Below the pieces are notes generated by a model. The model searched no databases. It was not told where the DNA came from and was given only the letters and a program-made list of their open reading frames with translations. Made by a program: the position numbers and the translations under genes. DNA of 64,000 nt from Bacillota bacterium (GTDB lineage Bacteria; Bacillota; Clostridia; Lachnospirales; Lachnospiraceae), in NCBI GenBank assembly GCA_023434365.1, contig JAEYSV010000039.1:1-64000 (forward strand), in the 5' to 3' direction. Below, piece after piece: positions 7,591 to 15,921 of this stretch (its first letter is position 1; the number at the start of each line of letters is the position of its first letter).

Positions 7591-8925
7591 ATGGGCTATG
7601 TTGATGAGGTACTACAATTAGTGGAAAAGAAAAATCCACACCAACCTGAATTTCTTCAGGCTGTAAAAGAGGTTCTTAATTCTTTACGTGCTGTAATCGA
7701 AGCAAATGAAGAATTATACCGCAGAGAAGCTTTACTTGAAAGATTAGTAGAGCCAGACAGACAGGTAATGTTCCGTGTTCCTTGGGTAGATGACAAGGGC
7801 AACGTACAGGTAAACACTGGTTACCGTGTACAGTTTAATAACAGCATTGGACCATACAAAGGTGGTTTACGTTTACATCCATCCGTTAATTTAAGCATTA
7901 TCAAGTTCTTAGGATTTGAGCAGATCTTCAAGAATTCCTTGACAAGCTTACCAATTGGCGGTGGCAAAGGTGGTTCTGACTTTGATCCTAAAGGCAAGTC
8001 TGACCGCGAAATTATGGCATTCTGCCAAAGCTTTATGACTGAACTTTGCAAATATATCGGAGCAGACACAGACGTTCCTGCTGGCGATATCGGTACTGGC
8101 GCAAGAGAAATCGGTTACATGTTTGGTCAATACAAAAAAATCAGAGGTTTATATGAGGGTGTATTAACTGGTAAAGGCTTAACTTATGGTGGTTCTTTAG
8201 TTAGAACGGAAGCTACTGGTTATGGTTTATTATACCTTACAGATGAAATGTTACGTTGCAACGGACATGACATCAAAGGAAAAACTGTTACTGTATCCGG
8301 TTCAGGTAATGTTGCGATTTATGCTGCACAAAAAGCAATTCAGCTTGGTGCAAAAGTTGTAACTGTATCTGATTCTCAGGGCTGGATTTATGATGAAGAA
8401 GGTATTGACTTAGAAGCGTTAAAAGAAATCAAAGAAGTAAAACGTGCACGTCTTACTGAATATACGAAATATCGTCCAAATGCAGTTTACACTGAAGGTA
8501 GAGGCGTTTGGACCGTTAAATGTGATATAGCATTACCATGTGCTACTCAAAATGAGTTACATCTTGAAGATGCAAAAGCATTAGTAGCAAATGGTGTTAT
8601 TGCTGTAGCAGAAGGTGCTAATATGCCTACGACTTTAGAAGCTACAGAATACTTGATTGAAAATAATGTATTATTTGCACCTGGTAAAGCAGCTAATGCT
8701 GGTGGAGTAGCAACTAGTGCATTAGAAATGTCACAAAACAGCGAACGTTTAAGCTGGACATTTGAAGAAGTTGATGAAAAATTAAAAACTATCATGGTTA
8801 ATATCTTCCATAACATGGATGATGCTGCTCGTCGTTATGACGCAACAGGTAACTATGTAGTTGGTGCTAATATTGCAGGCTTTGAAAAAGTAGCAACTGC
8901 AATGATTGCACAAGGAAACTGGTAA
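7591..8925 (+). CDS. gdhA: NADP-dependent glutamate dehydrogenase
   Basis: The enzyme interconverts 2-oxoglutarate plus ammonia and glutamate and links nitrogen assimilation to carbon flow. The sequence shows the substrate pocket YKGGLRLHPSVN, the catalytic-lysine region PIGGGKGGSDFDPKGKS, and the nucleotide-binding segment VTVSGSGNVAIYAAQKA. The open frame begins at a GTG at 7579, but AAAGGGTG (7575-7581) is placed correctly for the ATG at 7591, giving 444 residues, the usual length of hexameric bacterial GdhA. Codon use is strongly biased toward common codons, as in highly expressed genes. It has its own promoter and a strong terminator, so it is monocistronic. NADP preference is inferred from family resemblance. 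Confidence 0.96.
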   Translation: MGYVDEVLQLVEKKNPHQPEFLQAVKEVLNSLRAVIEANEELYRREALLERLVEPDRQVMFRVPWVDDKGNVQVNTGYRVQFNNSIGPYKGGLRLHPSVNLSIIKFLGFEQIFKNSLTSLPIGGGKGGSDFDPKGKSDREIMAFCQSFMTELCKYIGADTDVPAGDIGTGAREIGYMFGQYKKIRGLYEGVLTGKGLTYGGSLVRTEATGYGLLYLTDEMLRCNGHDIKGKTVTVSGSGNVAIYAAQKAIQLGAKVVTVSDSQGWIYDEEGIDLEALKEIKEVKRARLTEYTKYRPNAVYTEGRGVWTVKCDIALPCATQNELHLEDAKALVANGVIAVAEGANMPTTLEATEYLIENNVLFAPGKAANAGGVATSALEMSQNSERLSWTFEEVDEKLKTIMVNIFHNMDDAARRYDATGNYVVGANIAGFEKVATAMIAQGNW

Positions 8926-8993
8926 GATTCATTAACCTACCAAGCAGCAAAGCTGCGTATATTCGCTTGACTTAGAACGATATCATAAATATG

Positions 8994-9042
8994 GGAACCC
9001 ACAATATTAGAACAATAACTAATATTGTGGGTTCCTTTTTTT
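8994..9042 (+). terminator. Strong intrinsic terminator of gdhA
   Basis: A perfect 16-bp stem, GGAACCCACAATATTA (8994-9009) with its complement at 9020-9035, is followed by seven T residues (9036-9042). Confidence 0.93.
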
Positions 9043-9091
9043 GGGTATCTCATACTAAGGCAATCATATTGTACTATTAATGAAAATTTTG

Positions 9092-9120
9092 TTGCACCGT
9101 TAATTTTTAGCGTCTATAAT
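9092..9120 (+). promoter_or_regulatory. SigA-type promoter for galK
   Basis: TTGCAC (9092-9097) and TATAAT (9115-9120) are separated by 17 nt, about 90 nt upstream of the galK ribosome binding site. Confidence 0.65.
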
Positions 9121-9217
9121 GGAGGACATACGGTGTCTTCACCGGGAATCTTTCGTGATGTGCCTAATATTGTACATACTAAGAAAAAGTGAATAAATAT
9201 AAAAGGAAGGTATCAGA

Positions 9218-10381
9218 ATGAGACAGGAACTGTTACAGAAATTTTATCAGGTATTTGAAGGAGAAGAGACGGCAAGAGTATTTTTTGCTCCTGGTCGGGT
9301 CAATTTGATTGGAGAACATACTGATTATAATGGTGGTCATGTATTTCCATGTGCACTGACAATTGGTACCTATGCTGTAGCTAGAAAGAATCATGATAAA
9401 ACTCTAAGATTTTACTCTGCTAATTTTGAAGAATTAGGTATGCTAGTGTCTAGCCTTGATGATTTAACCTATCGTAAAGAAGAAGATTGGATTAATTATC
9501 CGAAGGGAGTGTTGTGGGCACTAAAAGAACAAGGATATACCATAGATTCTGGAATGGATATTCTTTATTTTGGAACAATTCCAAATGGTTCTGGTTTATC
9601 ATCGTCTGCGTCAATTGAAGTGTTAACTGGATTTGTTGCTAAAGTATTATTTGACCTAGATGTTTCAATGATAGATTTGGCGCTACTCGGCCAGAAGGCA
9701 GAGAACCAGTACATTGGTGTAAACTGTGGCATCATGGATCAATTTGCAATAGCAATGGGAAAAGAAAATCAAGCCATCTTTTTAGATACTGCTGATCTGA
9801 GTTATGAATATGCACCACTAAAATTAGATGGTATTAAAATAGTAATTGTTAACACGAACAAAAAAAGAGGACTCGGAGAATCCAAATACAACGAAAGAAG
9901 AAGTGAGTGTGAACTAAGTCTTAAGGAATTGCAGAAGGTGCTTCAGATTAAGAGCCTAGGCGATCTAACGATTGCAATGTTCGAAGAGAATCAAGCGTTG
10001 ATAACAAACGAGACAAATAGAAAGCGTGCAAAACATGCGGTATATGAAAATCAAAGAACGATTCAAGCAGTTGCAGCATTAAAAGAAGGCAATTTGACTC
10101 GATTTGGCGAATTGATGACACAGTCAGGTATCTCTTTACGCGATGACTATGAAGTAACTGGGTTAGAGCTAGATGCAGCCGTATCTGCTATGCTAGCTCA
10201 GCCAGGAGTACTCGGTGCCAGAATGACGGGTGCTGGATTCGGTGGCTGTGCGGTAAGTTTAGTAAAAGAAGAAATGGTAGACCAATTTATCGATAACGTA
10301 GGAAAAAGATACGTAAGCGAAATCGGCTATGAGGCAAGCTTTTATGTCGTAAGTATTGGAAATGGTCCAATAGAGTTGTAG
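9218..10381 (+). CDS. galK: Galactokinase
   Basis: Galactokinase phosphorylates alpha-D-galactose to galactose 1-phosphate, the first step of the Leloir pathway. This 387-residue protein has the galactokinase signature GRVNLIGEHTDYNGG near residues 28-42, the GHMP ATP-binding loop PNGSGLSSSASIE near 124-136, the NCGIMDQF segment with the catalytic Asp, and the C-terminal GHMP motif MTGAGFGGCAVS. The ribosome binding site AAGGAAGG precedes the ATG. No galT or galE is adjacent, so the gene is separated from other Leloir genes. Confidence 0.96.
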   Translation: MRQELLQKFYQVFEGEETARVFFAPGRVNLIGEHTDYNGGHVFPCALTIGTYAVARKNHDKTLRFYSANFEELGMLVSSLDDLTYRKEEDWINYPKGVLWALKEQGYTIDSGMDILYFGTIPNGSGLSSSASIEVLTGFVAKVLFDLDVSMIDLALLGQKAENQYIGVNCGIMDQFAIAMGKENQAIFLDTADLSYEYAPLKLDGIKIVIVNTNKKRGLGESKYNERRSECELSLKELQKVLQIKSLGDLTIAMFEENQALITNETNRKRAKHAVYENQRTIQAVAALKEGNLTRFGELMTQSGISLRDDYEVTGLELDAAVSAMLAQPGVLGARMTGAGFGGCAVSLVKEEMVDQFIDNVGKRYVSEIGYEASFYVVSIGNGPIEL

Positions 10382-10441
10382 TTACAATATATAGAATTTT
10401 CGATGTTGTTACGATAATATATTCCAATAACACTTATATTC

Positions 10442-10470
10442 TTGCAATTCACTTTCATCAATGTTATATT
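10442..10470 (+). promoter_or_regulatory. SigA-type promoter for the NhaC gene
   Basis: TTGCAA (10442-10447) and TATATT (10465-10470) are separated by 17 nt and lie about 40 nt before the start codon. Confidence 0.55.
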
Positions 10471-10509
10471 GATTAGGATAAAATTACTACTTGAAAGGAA
10501 GAGCAACAA

Positions 10510-12051
10510 ATGAGTGCAATTGACATGGCAAATTATGGGTGGCTATCGATTCTTCCCCCATTAATCGCGATAGTACTTGCCTTACTGACAAAAGAGGTAA
10601 TCTCTTCATTGTTGGTTGGTATCTTGGCTGGTACTTTAATATTTAACAACGGTAACATCATATTGATGGTACAAGATGCTTTTGTAAACATGAGTGGTAG
10701 CATCGGCGATCCTGACCATGCTAATATATTAATATTCCTAGCTTTGCTTGGAACCATTGTTATACTTGTCACAAAGGCAGGAGGCGCCAACGCATATGGA
10801 GACTGGGCGATAAAGAAAATCAAGACCCGTAGGGGAGCTTCTCTTGCAACAACAGGTCTTGGTATCTTAATCTTTATAGATGACTATTTTAACTGCCTGA
10901 CTGTAGGAACCGTAATGCGACCGGTAACGGATAAGCATCGAATATCGAGAGCAAAGCTTGCCTATTTACTAGATGCAACCGCTGCTCCTATATGTATCAT
11001 TGCCCCAATTAGTAGCTGGGGAGCGAGTGTAGCTTCTTATATGAATGACTACGCCTCCGAGAATTCCAATGGAATGGAATTATTTATACGTACTATTCCG
11101 TATAACCTATATGCGATTCTTACCATTATCATGGTTATCGTTATATGTGTAACAAAATTAAACTTTGGACCAATGAGAAAAATCGAAAACCATGCAATGG
11201 AAACAGGCGATGTCATGCCTAACGAAGAAGTGGTAACAGAAAACTTAAATAACATGGCTTCACAAAAAGGCAAAGTGTATGACTTAATCATTCCAATTGT
11301 ATCCTTAATCATATTTACAGTTTTAGCAATGGTTTATACCGGCGATGGATTTGGAGAAACAGGATTTTTTGGCTCTTTCGGAAACAGTAATGCCTCCTTG
11401 TCACTAGTACTTGGAAGTTTTGCTGCCCTAGTGATTACCTTTATATTATACTTACCTAGAAAAGTACTAAAATTCCATGACTTTATGGGAAGTGTATCAG
11501 AAGGAATTAAATCAATGGTACCAGCTTTCACTATCTTAATCCTCGCTTGGACGATAGGTGGAATCTGCAGCAGCGAATACCTTAACACTGGTGGCTTTAT
11601 TGGTAATGTCATTGCCAATTCTAATTTCCCAATGATGTTTTTACCAGTAATTATCTTCGTCGTGGCGGCAATCCTAGCGTTCGCAACAGGGACAAGCTGG
11701 GGAACGATGGCCATCTTAATTCCTGTTGGTGCAGAAATCAGCATGGTAGATCCATCTGGCGTATTCTTGATTCCAGTATTAAGTGCAGTGCTAGCCGGAG
11801 CCGTTTATGGAGATCACGTTTCACCTATCTCTGACACGACCATCCTAAGCTCTACCGGAGCTCAATGTAATCACATCCAGCACGTATCAACCCAACTCGT
11901 ATATGCCTCTGTAGTAGCCGTATGCTGCTTACTCGGATATATCCTAATGGGAATACTTAATGGAAGTATTATTTCATTATTCGTATCAATCGCAGCGCTG
12001 TTAATCATTCTCTTCACTATCGATAGAAGATCAGTGAAGAACGAAGAGTGA
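10510..12051 (+). CDS. Na+/H+ antiporter, NhaC family
   Basis: This 513-residue integral membrane protein has about eleven to twelve hydrophobic segments. It carries family motifs FIDDYFNCLTVG near residue 125, an APISSWGASVASY segment and the C-terminal GTSWGTMAILIP and GDHVSPISDTTILSSTGAQC segments. Members exchange Na+ for protons, or malate for lactate in the YqkI/MleN group, so the exact substrates are uncertain. A GAAAGGAAGAG site precedes the ATG. The last codons, encoding SVKNEE and the stop, are made of the first GTGAAGA-type heptamers of the array that follows (see 12033-12208), so the natural C-terminus was probably altered by the repeat. Confidence 0.92.
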   Translation: MSAIDMANYGWLSILPPLIAIVLALLTKEVISSLLVGILAGTLIFNNGNIILMVQDAFVNMSGSIGDPDHANILIFLALLGTIVILVTKAGGANAYGDWAIKKIKTRRGASLATTGLGILIFIDDYFNCLTVGTVMRPVTDKHRISRAKLAYLLDATAAPICIIAPISSWGASVASYMNDYASENSNGMELFIRTIPYNLYAILTIIMVIVICVTKLNFGPMRKIENHAMETGDVMPNEEVVTENLNNMASQKGKVYDLIIPIVSLIIFTVLAMVYTGDGFGETGFFGSFGNSNASLSLVLGSFAALVITFILYLPRKVLKFHDFMGSVSEGIKSMVPAFTILILAWTIGGICSSEYLNTGGFIGNVIANSNFPMMFLPVIIFVVAAILAFATGTSWGTMAILIPVGAEISMVDPSGVFLIPVLSAVLAGAVYGDHVSPISDTTILSSTGAQCNHIQHVSTQLVYASVVAVCCLLGYILMGILNGSIISLFVSIAALLIILFTIDRRSVKNEE

Positions 12052-12208
12052 AGAGTGAAGAGCGATAAAAAGATAGTGAAGAACTAAGAGCGCTAAAAGA
12101 GCAGTGAAGAACGAAGAGTGAAGAGTGAAGAGTGAAAACGCTGAAAAGATAGTGAAGAACGATAGAAAGATAGTGAAGAGTGAAGAGCGGAAATGATTAG
12201 TGAAGAGA
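12033..12208 (+). repeat. GTGAAGA-type heptanucleotide array, copy 1
   Basis: A degenerate tandem array built from 7-nt units, mainly GTGAAGA, ACGAAGA and ACTAAGA. The units come in runs of one to four, separated by spacers of the form GCG(A/C)TAAAAAGATA or GCGCTAAAAGAGCA. The array starts inside the last codons of the NhaC gene and supplies its TGA stop. It shares sequence and orientation relative to the upstream gene with the arrays at 12711, 47176 and 57008. After it (12209-12300) comes a short GATACTAA-rich stretch. Confidence 0.9.
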
Positions 12209-12343
12209 TACTAAGATACTAAGGTATTTGGGTTTTAGATGCTAAGATATTAAGATTTATAGATATTAACAAAAGCTCTTCATTTACCTATAGAAGTAGA
12301 TAATTCAGTAATAATTGCTCTTTGATTTTGGAGTCTAAGATAG

Positions 12344-12381
12344 AAAAAAGCCGTCGGAATGGGTTCCGGCGGCTTCTTTTT
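12344..12381. terminator. Bidirectional intrinsic terminator
   Basis: GCCGTCGGAA (12350-12359) pairs with TTCCGGCGGC (12364-12373), with a single G-U. A T-rich run follows on the plus strand (TTCTTTTT), and a run of six T on the minus strand. It would end transcription from the NhaC side and from the converging SDR side. Confidence 0.85.
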
Positions 12382-12596
12382 GCTTCTGGCTCTTATATCT
12401 TAAAACAGATATTTGTACTATTGACGGGTTTGTTAGGTAATCTGTATAAATCAAAAATACCGATGGAATGAATCTCGCAAATCATTGAACAGGTCGATAT
12501 ATTCAGATTTAAGAAATTCATACCGTTCACGAAGAATTGTCTCTTTGGAACGAAGTGTTACATCATTTCGTATTATCAGATTCTGTATTGGATAAC

Positions 12597-12680
12597 AGGG
12601 TTTATACCAAGCCAATTTCGTACCATAACCCAATGTTAAACACATCCTCCATCCAGCTTTTAATACAGCTCTTTAATTCG
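12597..12680 (-). repeat. 84-bp conserved companion element, copy 1
   Basis: This segment aligns without gaps to 56895-56978 at roughly 70 percent identity. It lies about 30 bp beyond the distal end of the heptamer array at 12711-12923, exactly as the other copy does next to its array. On the minus strand one frame encodes similar peptides in both copies (C-I-K/R-S-x-M-E-D-x-F-x-x-G-L-W-Y-E-I). Several differences are synonymous third-position changes, so it looks like the remnant of a coding sequence. No intact gene is recognisable here. Confidence 0.75.
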
Positions 12681-12710
12681 TAAATATAATAGTTAAAGCA
12701 GAAAATTTCC

Positions 12711-12923
12711 AGTTCTTCACGCTATAATTCTTCGCTGTATTTTCTGTTCTTCACTGTCCTTATTGGCTCTTCACTATCTTTCATCTCTTCACTCTTCACT
12801 CTTAGTTCTTCACTGTATTTATAACGTTCTTCACTGCCCTTATCGGTTCTTCACTATCTTTCCGCTCTTCACTCTTCACTGCACTTATAACGCTCTTCAC
12901 TCTTCACTCTTAGTTCTTCACTA
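12711..12923 (-). repeat. GTGAAGA-type heptanucleotide array, copy 2
   Basis: Read on the minus strand, the array again consists of GTGAAGA/ACTAAGA-type heptamers with GCG-nTAAAA-rich spacers. The first unit overlaps the TAG stop codon of the SDR gene (12921-12923). Its strand relative to the gene is the same as at the other three loci. Together with copy 1 it occupies most of the 868-bp gene-free stretch 12052-12920. Confidence 0.9.
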
Positions 12924-13670
12924 TTTTTTCATTTGAATCTGATATTCAATCGGTAATGCGAGTTTTGTTGGAGCAAATTTGCTTAAATAGCGCATTAGTT
13001 TGGTTGTATTATCTGGTACAATGACTTCCTGTCGGCGAATCAGTCCTTGAACCGCTACTTTTGCGCATTCTTTTGCAGAGATTGAACGGAGAGTAAAGTT
13101 GGCTCCAGCAACTTCGTTAAATTCTGTATCCACCGGACCTGGGCATAAGACAGAGACACTTACTTCTTTCTTCTGAAGTTTTAGCTCATAGTTGATTGCG
13201 CGGCTTAAACTAAGTACATAAGCTTTAGTTGCTCCGTAGGTGGCCATTATTGGAACGGGATAGAAGGCTGCAATACTTGCAACATTAAGGATATATCCCT
13301 TGCTCATATGGTTTGCAAAAAGTTTGGTTAGGATATGAAGTGCTGTAATATTTGTTTGAATCATACTTATTTCTTCATCTAATGGGATATCTGTAAAGTT
13401 TCCAGTTTTACCAAAACCAGCATTATTAATTAATACACCAACAGGATATTGTTTGCAATCTTCAAATAATTGATAGCACCGATTTTCGTTGGTCAGATCA
13501 CATGGATAGCATACAACATCTACCGCATACTTTTCTTCAATTTCACTTTTTAAGGTGATTAGTCGTTCTAAGCGTCTAGCGACAAGAATGATATCTACAT
13601 GCTTTCTTGCAAGTTCAAAAGCGATTTCACGACCAATCCCGCTACTTGCTCCAGTTACTACTGCGTACAT
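12921..13670 (-). CDS. Short-chain dehydrogenase/reductase
   Basis: This 249-residue protein is a classical SDR. It has the nucleotide-binding TGASSGIG motif at residues 7-14, an NNAGFG segment, the catalytic Ser in NVASIAAF, and the YGATK catalytic Tyr-Lys pair. The C-terminal part resembles the YqjQ/DltE-like group of oxidoreductases. An AAGGGA site lies 6 nt before the ATG on the minus strand. The substrate is unknown. The stop codon lies inside the first unit of a heptamer array. The gene stands alone between the array and the divergent PadR operon. Confidence 0.92.
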   Translation of the reverse strand: MYAVVTGASSGIGREIAFELARKHVDIILVARRLERLITLKSEIEEKYAVDVVCYPCDLTNENRCYQLFEDCKQYPVGVLINNAGFGKTGNFTDIPLDEEISMIQTNITALHILTKLFANHMSKGYILNVASIAAFYPVPIMATYGATKAYVLSLSRAINYELKLQKKEVSVSVLCPGPVDTEFNEVAGANFTLRSISAKECAKVAVQGLIRRQEVIVPDNTTKLMRYLSKFAPTKLALPIEYQIQMKK

Positions 13671-13777
13671 ATTAGTTCCCTTCTTTCCTGATAGTTGTCA
13701 AGTTTGTAAACATTTTTTGTCGTATATAAGATATTATACCAATTATTGAACGAAAATACAAAAGATAAAAATAATTG

Positions 13778-13806
13778 TTGACAAATAATATTATACAGCA
13801 TATAGT
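13778..13806 (+). promoter_or_regulatory. Consensus SigA promoter of the PadR operon
   Basis: TTGACA (13778-13783) and TATAGT (13801-13806) are separated by 17 nt. Confidence 0.8.
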
Positions 13807-13831
13807 ATTGTTATAATAACAATATGTACAT
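13806..13831. promoter_or_regulatory. Probable PadR operator
   Basis: TATTGTTAT (13806-13814) and ATAACAATA (13816-13824) form a perfect 9-bp palindrome around one central base. A second palindrome, ATGTACAT (13824-13831), overlaps its end. The site begins at the last base of the -10 element, so binding would block the transcription start. PadR proteins commonly repress their own operons at such AT-rich dyads. Confidence 0.65.
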
Positions 13832-13924
13832 TAGTATAATATGTAATAAGTTATAATATTGAACATATTATAGTATAAGTATTGTAGATTGATTATGAGA
13901 CTAAACAAGAGAAGGAGTGATTGT

Positions 13925-14242
13925 ATGGTATTCAACACAGGAGCCGCTTTGCTTGATGCTATAGTGTTGGCTGTTGTAGCAAAAGAAGAAGAGGGCACAT
14001 ATGGTTATCGAATAACACAGGACGTGCGCAATGTCATTGACATTAGTGAATCAACCTTATATCCTGTACTTAGAAGATTACAAAAAGATCAGTGCCTCGA
14101 AGTCTATGACCAGGAATTTGGCGGGAGAAACCGACGTTATTATAAGTTGACGGGACAGGGAAAAGTACAGCTACATTTGTATTGCGAAGAATGGAAGAGA
14201 TATTCCAATAAAATATCTGGGATCTTGTTGGAGGTGAGATAG
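13925..14242 (+). CDS. PadR-family transcriptional regulator
   Basis: The protein has a winged-helix PadR N-terminal domain, with the GTYGYRITQDV segment and the recognition region ESTLYPVLRRLQKDQCLE. The wing reads GGRNRRYYKLTGQGK. The frame is open from 13889, but GAAGGAGTG (13911-13919) fits the ATG at 13925, giving 105 residues, typical of small PadR proteins (subfamily 1). It is the first gene of an operon with DUF1700 and DUF4097 proteins, an arrangement known in Firmicutes. It probably represses its own promoter through the palindrome at 13806-13831. Confidence 0.93.
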   Translation: MVFNTGAALLDAIVLAVVAKEEEGTYGYRITQDVRNVIDISESTLYPVLRRLQKDQCLEVYDQEFGGRNRRYYKLTGQGKVQLHLYCEEWKRYSNKISGILLEVR

Positions 14243-14243
14243 T

Positions 14244-14966
14244 ATGTCTAAAGCGGAGTTTATGAAAGAATTAGAAGCGCTACTTATGGACGTTTCTTAT
14301 GAGGAAAGGGTGGAAGCGCTCAAATTTTATGAAGATTATTTTGAAGATGCCGGTACCCTTGATGAAGAACAAGTGGTAAAGAATTTGGGTACACCTGAGG
14401 ATATCGCAAAGATGATTAAAGCCAATGTTTATGAAAAGGATGCATATCAAAAGGTGGAGTATACGGATACCGGTTATCATGACCCAAATTACGAGGGTAG
14501 CTACAAAGTGTCAAATGGAGAAATGGGTGCGGATGGAAGAAGTAGCGGAAGCCGTGATTTTCTTGAGAACATCAAAGAGTTTAAAAATCAAAACAAAAAC
14601 AACAATGTGATACTCATTATTTTGCTCATTTTGGCTAGTCCAATCCTAATCGGTCTGGCTGGTGGTGTGTTCGGACTTGGAATTGGTTTGCTTGGAGGAC
14701 TCATTGGAATCGTATTTGGTTTTGGTGGAGCAACCATAGGATTATTAATTGGTGGAGCGGCATCCTTTGGTGTTGGTGTCGCACGTATCGTATTCTCACC
14801 TGCATCAGGAATCATTGGAATTGGAGTAGGATTTATTCTGATTGCGCTAGGATTGGTTTTTTTAACGATTACGCTTTTAATTGCAACCAAACTCATCCCT
14901 TGGATTGTACGTGAAGTAAGTGGCCTTATTCGTAAACTGTTTTCTGGAAGGAGTAATGCGGTATGA
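14244..14966 (+). CDS. DUF1700 (HAAS-domain) membrane protein
   Basis: The 240-residue product starts with a cytoplasmic HAAS-type helical domain (FMKELEALLMDVSYEERVEAL, then YFEDAG and LGTPEDIAKMI). After a polar linker come several glycine-rich hydrophobic segments from about residue 125 to 225. The function is unknown. It is usually encoded between a PadR regulator and a DUF4097 protein, and the three probably act as an envelope-stress or membrane-associated module. It starts 1 nt after the PadR stop codon and overlaps the next gene by 4 nt (ATGA), so translation is coupled. Confidence 0.9.
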   Translation: MSKAEFMKELEALLMDVSYEERVEALKFYEDYFEDAGTLDEEQVVKNLGTPEDIAKMIKANVYEKDAYQKVEYTDTGYHDPNYEGSYKVSNGEMGADGRSSGSRDFLENIKEFKNQNKNNNVILIILLILASPILIGLAGGVFGLGIGLLGGLIGIVFGFGGATIGLLIGGAASFGVGVARIVFSPASGIIGIGVGFILIALGLVFLTITLLIATKLIPWIVREVSGLIRKLFSGRSNAV

Positions 14967-15820
14967 AAAAAGCAAGCAAAGCGTTGTTTACAACGAGTCT
15001 GATTTTGTTCGTGGTTGGAGTAGCGTGTGTAGTAGTTGGACTGGTAAGTGGGGGAGATTTCAGAAAATTAAGTCCTGTATTCAAATCAAACGAGAAATTA
15101 GTTTCCTATGATGTTACATTTGATAAGGAGATTAAGAATCTGAAATTATCCAATGAAGTAATGTCTATGAAGGTTGTATACGGTGATAGTTTTAAAGTAT
15201 CTGTGAAAAATGTTCCAGAGGATTCGGTGGATGCCAGTGTAGAAGGAGATACTTTAGTAGTAGATGTCGGTTTTGATAGTGGTTGGAATGTTCTTGATAA
15301 CGCTTTTCGTTGGATGGATGGATTATTTCTAGAAGATGAGCAGTCGATGGTAACGGTAACGATACCAAAAGATTTTGTAGCGGATAAAGTGGAGATGAAT
15401 CTAGATACCGGAGATATAGAAGTAGAAGAGATTAAATCAAAAAAGGGTACATTCGAAGTATCTGTTGGTGAATTGACATTAGAACGTTGTGTTATAGAAG
15501 AAAAAGCTGATTTTACAATTCGTGTTGGCGATATTAATGTGGAGCAGTTTGAGGTGGATAATATGGATGTTGAGATTCATGTAGGAAACTTTGAAGGGGC
15601 AGGTACGGTGAAATCAAAAGCCAAATTATCAACGAATGTAGGAAGTATCGGGCTAGACTTAGATGGAAAGATGCAGGATTATCAGTTTATCTGTGATACT
15701 GATGTCGGTGATATCGAGATTAACAATGATAGTTATGGGGATAAGACCATTGGTACCGATAACGGAATTCTTATAGATTGTGAAACTAATGTTGGAGATA
15801 TTACAATTGATACCAAATAA
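14963..15820 (+). CDS. DUF4097-family beta-repeat protein
   Basis: The 285-residue protein has an N-terminal membrane anchor near residues 7-29 (SLILFVVGVACVVVGLVSG). It is followed by a region of short beta-strand repeats of the type VSVGELTLERC, IRVGDINVEQF, IHVGNFEGAG and TNVGSIGLDL. These are characteristic of the DUF4097 adhesin-like beta-helix fold. It probably lies on the outer face of the membrane. It is the last gene of the PadR operon, coupled to DUF1700 by an ATGA overlap. The molecular role is unknown. Confidence 0.9.
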   Translation: MKKASKALFTTSLILFVVGVACVVVGLVSGGDFRKLSPVFKSNEKLVSYDVTFDKEIKNLKLSNEVMSMKVVYGDSFKVSVKNVPEDSVDASVEGDTLVVDVGFDSGWNVLDNAFRWMDGLFLEDEQSMVTVTIPKDFVADKVEMNLDTGDIEVEEIKSKKGTFEVSVGELTLERCVIEEKADFTIRVGDINVEQFEVDNMDVEIHVGNFEGAGTVKSKAKLSTNVGSIGLDLDGKMQDYQFICDTDVGDIEINNDSYGDKTIGTDNGILIDCETNVGDITIDTK

Positions 15821-15828
15821 AGCAAATA

Positions 15829-15862
15829 AAAGAACGGGCACTTCAAAATGAAGGCCCGTTTT
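15829..15862. terminator. Bidirectional terminator between convergent genes
   Basis: AACGGGC (15833-15839) pairs with GCCCGTT (15854-15860), with additional pairing through CTTCA/TGAAG. T-rich flanks are present on both strands (TTTTA on plus, TTCTTTTA on minus). It separates the PadR operon from the converging CheY-like gene. Confidence 0.75.
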
Positions 15863-15921
15863 ATAGTGCGCCCTGCATGGGCGTAATTTTACCAATGATT
15901 AACGAAGAATTTTACCAGTGA

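Noticed and set aside
12451..12645. A 64-codon minus-strand frame in the gene-poor stretch
   Set aside because: No ribosome binding site and no recognisable family. Its N-terminal part runs through the 84-bp companion element in a different frame from the one that is conserved between the two copies.
12033..12923. CRISPR array
   Set aside because: The repeat units are 7 nt with short degenerate spacers of similar sequence. There are no 25-40 nt repeats with unique spacers and no cas genes.
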